Of a stretch of 10,283 nucleotides of DNA, positions 1 through 7,222 are shown piece by piece. Where the stretch lies: positions 549,271 to 559,553 of the forward strand of contig KZ111149.1 in assembly GCA_002077045.2 (NCBI GenBank), given 5' to 3'. The notes under the pieces are model-generated. The model was not told the DNA's origin, made no database searches, and was given only the letters and a program-made list of their open reading frames with translations. The DNA comes from Rachicladosporium sp. CCFEE 5018 (lineage: Eukaryota; Ascomycota; Dothideomycetes; Cladosporiales; Cladosporiaceae). Both the position numbers and the translations under genes were made by a program. Positions within the stretch are counted from its first letter, which is position 1. The number at the start of each line of letters is the position of its first letter.

Positions 1-3000
1 AAGGAGCAGCCTGCGAGCACTGGAACGTCAGGCCCGCCGAACGTCAATGCAGTCATGATCGCGACGTCTGATGCAGCTGGAGGTGCGATTCCCAGCCTCC
101 TTCAAGACGGTGCTGTGGCTGGGAATCCATCTACGAGATCGGGAAAGGTAGGGTCATCCGTGACAGTAGCTGCCAAGAAAGCGAAGGGCACGTTGCAAGA
201 CATGCAAGAACATGCATTGCGGCAGTCTCTATCTAGCCACGTACGGGGCAAAGCCGGCTCATCAGGTCCACCAGCCAGCACGCTACCAGTACGGAAGACA
301 GTTCAAGACTTAGATGGAGATAGGCCAAAGAGAGTCGCTAAGGGTTCTGCACTGGAAGCGTTGCGCGCTCGAAAAGGGATTCCGCTTTCCTCGACGCGGA
401 CTGACGAGCCTGACGACCCTGGTGACAAGACTTACGAGCCGGCAGCGAGGAAGACCAATGACGCCGCAACGGACGCTCTGAAGTCTTTGAAGAAGTCCAA
501 CCAGCTGCCTACGCCGGCCTCGAATTCTGCTGCTTCTAGAACGACTGCTGCAATGACGACCACTGGGGAGCTACCTACCCATCGCATGAAGCCTCCAGAA
601 GATCCTACAGATGTCGCTGCGGGTAGTTATGTCGGCGCACGCGAACTCGCACGAGCAAGCGCTACAAGACCCGTGACTGAGTCTCAAGAAAACACTATAG
701 CTTCGAGTGCGCGTGAGCCCGGCGCCCTGAAGCGCCCAAACAGAGCTACTACGATCGAGCAGCCCAGCAAGCGCCGCAAAGAAACTTTCGACGTCCCATC
801 AGATGAAAACGCTGGGCAAGTAGAGGCGTCGCAAGCGGAAGGAAGGGGTGTGACGAAGCACAGCAAGGCTTCCAAAGCTGCGCCGAAGCCTACTGCAAAA
901 ATAGGTGCCGCCGTCGATTCCGCTACTGACAGAAGACGTCGGGAGGGAAGTCAATCCCGTGTTTCCGTGGTCTTGACAGAGAGATCTGCCGTGGGCAGTA
1001 GAACCCGTCAACGTATGGCAGAGACCTCTACAAAGGCGCCATCACTCCAAGAAAGTCGGCGCACCAAAGCAAGCGTCGCACGGGAGTCAGATCCGGCAAA
1101 GACGATGAAGGAGCGAGCCCCTTCACCCAAGCAGCGTATTACTAGTGTAGATAAGGAGAATGTGGACCCTACTGTGAAGTCGTACGAAGATTTCGAAGAT
1201 ACAGTGGTTCAATACGAGCAAGACCGTCCTGGACAGGTCGACGCTCAAGATGATGACGTTGATGAACAGACGCAGCAATGCGACGCCGTGAGGTCCGCAT
1301 CAGGCCGGGGCGGACCCACCGTCATCGACCTGGAGTCTCAGGCTGATGAGCGAACGCTGCCGTTGGTGGTCCCGAAGCCTGACAAAGCAGCGCATAGCGT
1401 GTTTGGATCCAAGAAACCACCGCCAACAATTCCCGTCATAGAAGGACCTGCTGCAACGGTGATCGTTACTTCGAGACCTGCGCGAACCCTGATCAGGCCT
1501 CAAACGCCTTCGGTCCTGGGTTCGAGTCCTCCGAGACGTACTCGACATGTGCGGGGGTCGAGCAAGCCGCAAGTCATCGCGTTTGATGCCAATGGACCGC
1601 GCAATCAAGGCACGCCGTCCGTCAATGGACAATCTGCGACGTCTGCCCGTGTCCAGAGGGACCAGTCTCGATACTCACTAAGAAGCACTCCGGCTAGCAA
1701 CCACATGAATGCGCCAAAGGGAGTGCCTGAGATCCGTCAAGCCAACGTAGCAGACGAGGACGAAGATGTCTTCGCGGCCTTTGCGCCTGGTAGGCAGGAG
1801 GACGTTCGATCCTCTGCTGGACCACATCTGATCGTCCGCAATAGCCGGAGCACTGCGCAGCCAGACGGACACGGCCACGACAAGGTCTCGCCCGTACTCC
1901 GGACGGATGACAACTATGCTAATACCGACGACTTCGAAGGCACGACTATGGTCGAATTGATGGAAGACGCGCAGCCAACTGCTTCGCAAGTAGCCATGCC
2001 GCCTCCGGGAGGTCGACTTGAGAAGGTGAAGAAAGCGCATCGTCCGCCTGCTGAACCTGCGATACCTGCCAATCAAGGAACGGAGCCGAGCGGTATACAG
2101 GATGTGAGGCGTGGCAAGCGTAGAGCGCTCGAGAATTCCGATAGGCCAGACGAAAGGGCCACAAAGCGTCAGAGGAAGGATCTCACGGATGAAGATCCCG
2201 AGGAGCTTGAGCCTGAGGCAACCATGAAAGCAGAAATGGCGAAGAGTGGATCGCGATTTGGTCCTCGATCAAGCGCAGAGCAGAATCACCTGCTTGGACT
2301 ACCCTCGAAGCCGTTCACGCGATCGATTGAAGCGGCACAGCTTCCGAACGATACTGCGAGACCGCAGCAGCATTCGAAGCAGTCGCTCTATGATGTGCTG
2401 TATCCGAAGGTTCACGCCCATTATCCTGGGATAGCCGAGAAGCTTACTGGTATGCTTTTACAGATCGATCACAAGGTGTTGGCCAGCCTGTGAGTACTCT
2501 TGGCCCCCTTGCCACTCGTTGCTTTTGCTGACATCGATAGCACGACCGATAATGTTGCCCTTAGCCACCATGTCGATGAAACGAAGCGTATTCACGACGA
2601 CTTCGTGATGAAATCGAATAAGCAGCACAGCATTTCTCAGCCTGGAAGCCGCCCAGTGGCAGTGCCAGTGATCCGCCGCCGAACGCGTACAGTGCGTCAA
2701 GGTTCGCAGGGCTCCCAACGAGTAGACATGACCGGAAGTCCCATCCCCAAAGGGATGAACGTACCACCACGCGGCACCGCTGTCGGCACATTCCTGTCAC
2801 AGAGCAAGATGTCTTCTGACGAAGCGCTCGACAGCCGAGTGGCCGCAGCTAAGATAGACGACGGATTGGGATTGCCATTGAATGACCAGCACCTTGCGCC
2901 GCCGTCTGCCCAGCCGCGGAGCATCATGTCGAGTAACACGAAGCCAGTACCTGCGCCGCCTCAAGAAGAATCTCGCGCGATCACCCGTAGAGTCTCTGGT

Positions 3001-3741
3001 GCAGACGCCGCGAAGCTGATTACGCAACGTGAACGCAGCGATCCCTTCAATATACCTGACGACCAGAACTCCGGTGAGTCGACTGCATTCTTCACCACTG
3101 GATTCAAGGTGAAGCTACGTCAGCAAGTTGGCGATCTAGTCTCTCCAGGCGAAAGTCAGCCTGCCAATGGCAAAATGCTGGACGAGGATCCGGATAAGAC
3201 TCTCGTTGAGCCCACTGCGCCACCTGCGAAACGCATTGCGAAGCAGCCCGCAAAGCATGTGCAGTCCGTTATTCAGCGAGTGATCAGTATATCAAGCAAC
3301 GCTAGCACTTCTGACTCGGACATTTCAAGCATGCCTTCAACAGACCCTTCGCAGGAGGGCGACTCCATCGCCACTTGGCGCAAAGCTCTTGAGCCTCATC
3401 AAGGCTCCCTCTTCGATGCCTTGGTCGTTGTGTCGCACAAGCTCGTCAAGCACATCGTCGATCAGGAGACAGCTGCGAAAGACACACTTAATGACTACAG
3501 GCTACAAGGCGAGAAAGTGGTGAAGATATTGGAGCAGAGTCACCTTGAGGCTTATGGAAAGCAAGTCGCTGCTCTCGAGAAGCATAAGAAGAAGATGATG
3601 AAGGAATTAAATCGCCAGGCAGACAAGCTTGCAAGTGTGGTGGAGCAGCTTGCTGACCAGCGGGAGAAGGGCAGAGTTGCTGCTGAGGAGGGGGACGAAC
3701 TGGACGAAAAGCTAGTGGAGGTGATGGGCATGGTCGCTTGA
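1..3741 (+). CDS. Large disordered protein with an MLLE (PABC-like) domain and C-terminal coiled coil, 5' partial
   Basis: Coding exons are 1..2489 (open to the window edge, so the true start probably lies upstream; ATG at 55 is only the first visible Met) and 2541..3741, giving 1229 visible residues. Residues 1-790 are low-complexity and polar, with basic clusters resembling nuclear localisation signals (K257-RRK, R703-R708, K722-K726), a KEN box at 385-387 and a SUMO-interaction-like core VIDLE at 441-445. Residues about 795-852 match the MLLE domain of poly(A)-binding proteins and UBR5: LYP, then KLTGMLLQID, then L-x3-VDE. This domain is complete only after splicing. Residues 853-1110 are again disordered. 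Residues about 1120-1205 form a Lys/Glu-rich helical, probably coiled-coil segment. No RRM, HECT or other PABP/UBR5 domain is visible, so this is neither protein. MLLE domains bind PAM2 peptides, so an adaptor role is inferred; nuclear location is inferred from the basic clusters. The biological function is unknown. Confidence 0.85.
2383..2607 (+). other. MLLE/PABC-like peptide-binding domain, split by an intron
   Basis: The first part (2383-2489) encodes the LYP start, the signature KLTGMLLQID and the following Leu-containing helix. The second part (2541-2607) supplies the last helices, with VDE in the position of the VDEA segment in PABPC1. Compared with family members, the KITGMLLEID-type signature differs only by conservative changes, and the Gly-Met-Leu-Leu core that shapes the PAM2 pocket is kept. 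The segment of about 58 residues is close to the usual length of the domain. The assignment is by eye, not by profile search. Confidence 0.8.
2490..2540 (+). other. 51-nt spliceosomal intron in the MLLE-protein gene
   Basis: Donor GTGAGT, branch point CTGAC at 2528-2532 after a short T-run, acceptor GATAG. The split codon CT|C still encodes Leu, and the reading frame passes into the long downstream open frame. If the intron is retained, TGA at 2491-2493 stops translation inside the MLLE domain. The restored domain homology on both sides is the strongest support for this intron. Confidence 0.93.
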
Positions 3742-3796
3742 CTTGCTCGAGAGTGTCATTGACCTTGACAGGAGAGGCGAAGAGTCGGGCTCTGGT

Positions 3797-3816
3797 CTCG
3801 GGTATAATACCGCGAG
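3797..3816. repeat. Small imperfect inverted repeat with a TATAAT-containing centre
   Basis: GGTATAATACC at 3801-3811 is a perfect odd-length palindrome, flanked by CTCG and CGAG, which pair apart from a one-base bulge. It lies about 55 nt past the stop codon of the MLLE gene, so it would fall in the 3' UTR. A role in mRNA 3' end formation or stability is possible but nothing in the sequence proves it. Confidence 0.35.
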
Positions 3817-4246
3817 TATCTAGCTGGGGTGCATAAGTAGTGGCGGCGATCTGGGGGAGGTAAAATCTGGGTTGGCGTCTCATAGCTACATGTAGTGTAG
3901 CATCTTAGCTCGATTAGACCAATACTCACCAATCGCTTCGATACCTCATGCTCGTCGTGATGGACAAGAGACGTGTTTCGAGATTGATGTCTCGGGTTGG
4001 AATGTCCGGCGCCGAGCGGTTGCGATCTGAAACGCGACTTCGCGGTGGGTCGTGCCGCGTTTGTTGATCTGCAACATCATCTATGCAACAGGTCCGTACA
4101 TCCTGCCCAGTCTACTGTGAACGTTCAAGCTAGGTTTTCCATTATTCCACCGGAGTAGATCACGCCTATACCACAGTCCTGGAGCGTTCCGTTGGCGTCT
4201 TCACCACGAAATTGAGAGGAACTCGGAGCTGAGCTGGTCTCGAGAA

Positions 4247-4282
4247 CCAATGCGCACTAGAAGCCATTGAAATACGCATATA
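4247..4282 (+). promoter_or_regulatory. Candidate CCAAT box and TATA-like element upstream of the kinase gene
   Basis: CCAAT lies at 4247-4251, about 145 nt before the kinase ATG, and a CATATA stretch follows at 4277-4282. The spacing suits a fungal promoter with a CCAAT (HAP-complex) element. Both motifs are short and could occur by chance. Confidence 0.25.
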
Positions 4283-4396
4283 CGATTATACGACTCTTGA
4301 CGATCGCAGAAAGCTCCTAAAAAACCGCCGCTATCAACGCGACTGTGTCGTCCTACTCCCTGGCTTCCCTCGGAGTCCTGACACGCACTCTCGATC

Positions 4397-6430
4397 ATGG
4401 CCTCCTTGGCCCCCTCCTCCAGCAATGTCGACCCAGAAACCCTCTACACCAAGCAGTCATGCATAGGCGGCGGCTCCTTCGGCAAAGTCTACCGTGGGCT
4501 TGATAAGCGGACCGGCGCATCGGTCGCCATAAAGATCATAGACGTCGAGAATGCCGATGATGAAGTCGACGATATCATTCAAGAGATATCGATCCTGTCT
4601 GGCTTGTCTTCGCCTTACGTGACGAAGTACTATGGGTCCTACCTCAAGGGGAGTGATCTGTGGATCATCATGGAGTACTGCTCAGGTGGAAGCTGTGGGG
4701 ATCTGCTGAAGCCGGGTTTGATACCAGAGGAGTATATCTGCATTGTTGTACGGGAGCTGTTGATGGGACTGAGCTATCTGCATGGAGATGGGAAGCTTCA
4801 CAGAGACATCAAGGCCGCGAACATATTGCTTGGGGCCAATGGACAAGTGAAGTTGGCAGACTTCGGAGTGTCAGGGCAATTGACGGCTACGATGACGAAG
4901 AAGAATACGTTTGTAGGCACGCCCTTTTGGATGGCTCCGGAAGTCATCAAGCAGAGTGGCTACGATCACAAGGCGGATATATGGTCTCTGGGCATCACGG
5001 CATTGGAGCTGGCGTTGGGAGAACCGCCGTACTCAGACATACATCCCATGAAAGTGCTGTTCCTAATTCCGAAGAATCCTGCTCCAACGCTGGAGGGCAA
5101 CTTTACGAAAGAATTCAAGGACTTTGTGGGAATCTGCTTGCAAAAGGAGCCGCAGAGGCGGCCTTCGGCTAGGGAGCTCCTTCGGCACCCATGGGTCAGG
5201 AAGGCAAAGCGGACGGCTTACTTGACAGAGCTGATTGAACGACACGAGAGGTGGCAGGCTACGCACAGAGGTGATAGGGATGATGAGAGAGATGACGACA
5301 TGGGTGAGATCTCGCCAGAGAGGCAAAGTGAGGAGGAAGATCTTTGGGACTTTGGCACTGTGCGACCAGTTGGTGGCAGAGCGAGAGGGCATGGTAACAC
5401 GCCTTTGAGAGCTATGAACGAGGCAGGAACGAACTCGCGAAGCTCGCAAGCGCCACCTTCGCCGACAAAGCGATCAGTATCGAACAAGGAGAATGCTTTT
5501 GAAGGCGATGACCCGACGTTACGAGGCGCCATGTTGCCACCACCATTACCTCAGACTCCGTCTCCTACGAAAAGGCCACCACCACTGCAGTCGCCTAGCA
5601 TGGCTGCGAAAGTACCGTTGCCTGCCACGCCCATGCGAAAGCCAGTGCCACCTCCTCAGACGCCTCCACAGTCTCCACGTGGACCAAGTATGAGCGGTCC
5701 ATCACCGAGACCGCCTGCAACACCACAGTCGCCCAGACTGCTCAATGACGACTTTTTGCAACAGAGTATTGCTAGTGATATGAGTCAGTATATGAAGGGC
5801 CTATCGATACGGAATGGCTCGACGCCAGCCGCGTCCGTCGCTTCATCATCTGCAAGTACATCGCCGCCACGAAGCACTCAGCCTGACATTCAGCCCTCGA
5901 ATCCGCCAAGTGCTGCTGCGGTACCGTATGTCAAAGGCTACGACTATGTTCGACCACCACAGACTTCGTCCAGTAGCTCTCGGATCTCACAGAACGGTGT
6001 CGCAGCGCTGGCATCACCACTACCACGATCGGGACCTGCCATCCAGGACTTCGCACCCCAACCCCAACCCCACTCCTCGCCCTTACCTTCTCTACTCCAA
6101 CCCACCAGCCCCGCACAACCCACAGCTCTCTCCGCCGTTCTTCTCCCAGCGCTCGACGCCGCGCTACATCGACGTACCTACCAGCTCTCACTTCTCGAGA
6201 AACGCCAACAGCTTCCACCATCACAGCAGCCACCTTCTTCCCTACAACTTGCGGAACTCAAGCAACAGCATGAGCTACTGCGGAAGCAAGTCCAGAAGAT
6301 CTCGAAGCTGTTGAGAGAAGTCGATGCGATTGATGAGAGTGCGAAAGTGGGGATGGGCGACGGTGTTGAAGGATTCTTGGAGGGAGTGCTGGAGGAGGTG
6401 TTGTGTAGGGTCGAAGCGGAAGATGGGTAG
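4397..6430 (+). CDS. Ste20-family GCK-III serine/threonine protein kinase (MST3/MST-1/Ppk11-like)
   Basis: A single uninterrupted frame of 677 residues; ATG at 4397 follows an in-frame TGA at 4379-4381 and leaves a short N-terminus before the kinase domain. The domain spans about 16-268: glycine loop GGGSFGKV (24-31), catalytic Lys46, helix-C Glu63, HRD 135-137, DFG 155-157, and the GCK-type activation segment GTPFWMAPE (174-182). Segments such as FLIPKNPAPTLEGNF and YLTELIERHERW are close to human MST3, which places it in the GCK-III group rather than among PAKs. W317-D-F-G-T-V-R corresponds to the WxFxTVR motif of MST3/MST4. Residues 350-450 are Pro/Ser-rich, with SPTKR twice (355-359, 389-393) and a KEN box (364-366). 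Residues about 577-672 are helical and resemble the GCK-III dimerisation tail. Fungal relatives act in polarity, septation, stress or sporulation. Which paralogue this is (MST-1/Ppk11/Sps1 versus Sid1/SepL) cannot be fixed by eye; MST-1-like is favoured. Confidence 0.97.
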   Translation: MASLAPSSSNVDPETLYTKQSCIGGGSFGKVYRGLDKRTGASVAIKIIDVENADDEVDDIIQEISILSGLSSPYVTKYYGSYLKGSDLWIIMEYCSGGSCGDLLKPGLIPEEYICIVVRELLMGLSYLHGDGKLHRDIKAANILLGANGQVKLADFGVSGQLTATMTKKNTFVGTPFWMAPEVIKQSGYDHKADIWSLGITALELALGEPPYSDIHPMKVLFLIPKNPAPTLEGNFTKEFKDFVGICLQKEPQRRPSARELLRHPWVRKAKRTAYLTELIERHERWQATHRGDRDDERDDDMGEISPERQSEEEDLWDFGTVRPVGGRARGHGNTPLRAMNEAGTNSRSSQAPPSPTKRSVSNKENAFEGDDPTLRGAMLPPPLPQTPSPTKRPPPLQSPSMAAKVPLPATPMRKPVPPPQTPPQSPRGPSMSGPSPRPPATPQSPRLLNDDFLQQSIASDMSQYMKGLSIRNGSTPAASVASSSASTSPPRSTQPDIQPSNPPSAAAVPYVKGYDYVRPPQTSSSSSRISQNGVAALASPLPRSGPAIQDFAPQPQPHSSPLPSLLQPTSPAQPTALSAVLLPALDAALHRRTYQLSLLEKRQQLPPSQQPPSSLQLAELKQQHELLRKQVQKISKLLREVDAIDESAKVGMGDGVEGFLEGVLEEVLCRVEAEDG

Positions 6431-7222
6431 CGAATTTGCTGGTTATGATGTTGTTGAGTGTGAGCGTCGGCATCCTAACAAGAGATCGGCGCACGAGCGT
6501 TGAATGACTTTTGAGATACTGCACTACTCCGTACGATTGGCAATAGAACCATGACTTATCTCGGCCCGCTCGGCACTACTCCAAGAGACTCACGATGCCT
6601 ATCTCGTGCCGTATGCGCGGCCGCCGGTGTCTCGTCTAGTGCGTCCATCTTCGTTTCAGTACGCAGGGTCGGTCACGGCTAGCAGCTTCACTCTGGTCTT
6701 ACGTCTGCCCTGGCCGCGTTAGACCTGCAACCGACCACAGAGCGGACACCGTTCGAGGTGATTGTGATACATCCTCGCCGTTGCAGTAAATGCACGGCCG
6801 TTGACCGGGGCTTCTACTGTCACATGGCGGAACTCCCCATGGCTGATTCCGTTTGACTAACACAGGCGGTCTGGAGCCAGTGTTGACCTGGTTATTAACC
6901 GGCTATATGCCCACCTCCAAAACGCACACGCGGCCACGCCTCGACAAAGGTGTGGAGCCGTATCCACACCGGCCGCTGAACTGATGGTCCTGCAGGCGTC
7001 TGATGAGAAGCCTGGAACGTCTGTCCACGCGAATACGGAGCGTACAGTAGCGCGTTGGGCTGGTGGGACACTGCGGCATCGTGGTTCCGCTTGTGTTTGA
7101 TTGGCAAGAGCGGCTGCTTCTCAGCGGCACTGGTACTTGTGAATGCCATGGTAACGGTTACATCGGAACGTTGCCACGATAGTCTCGGGTCTTGGAGCGT
7201 GTGGAAACAGTGTGGTTGAGAT
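6431..7222. other. Convergent intergenic region between kinase and transcription factor genes
   Basis: About 790 nt separate the two stop codons, which face each other, so both 3' UTRs must lie here. No conserved protein, tRNA or mobile-element signature is visible. An 84-codon minus-strand reading frame begins at an ATG at 7148 and ends at 6895; it has no recognisable domain and is not called. A short palindrome, GGTTATTAACC, lies at 6890-6900. Confidence 0.6.
6949..6970. repeat. Perfect 8-bp inverted repeat (hairpin) between the convergent genes
   Basis: GGTGTGGA (6949-6956) and TCCACACC (6963-6970) are exact reverse complements separated by 6 nt. The stem is GC-rich and could form a hairpin in RNA from either strand. 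It lies about 250 nt beyond the transcription factor stop and 520 nt beyond the kinase stop. Confidence 0.5.

Larger units (their letters stand above)
3742..4396. other. Intergenic region: 3' flank of the MLLE gene and promoter/5' UTR of the kinase
   Basis: This stretch of 655 nt has no convincing gene. The first part should hold the 3' UTR of the upstream gene; the last part should hold the kinase promoter and leader, which is C/T-rich just before the ATG. An in-frame TGA at 4379-4381 sits shortly upstream of the kinase start. No RNA gene or transposon remnant was recognised. Confidence 0.6.

Noticed and set aside
1518..1528. GGTTCGAGTCC, resembling a tRNA B-box/T-loop
   Set aside because: No acceptor stem, D-arm or anticodon arm fits around it, the T-stem does not pair well, and it lies in an open coding frame.
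5814..6314. Plus-strand frame rich in His, Arg and Pro overlapping the kinase linker
   Set aside because: It is a frame shadow of the C-rich Pro/Ser linker. The kinase frame continues through it into a conserved-looking helical tail.
6895..7148. Minus-strand frame of 84 codons in the convergent intergenic region
   Set aside because: No recognisable domain, no splice or promoter support, and it begins within the probable 3' UTR of the transcription factor gene.
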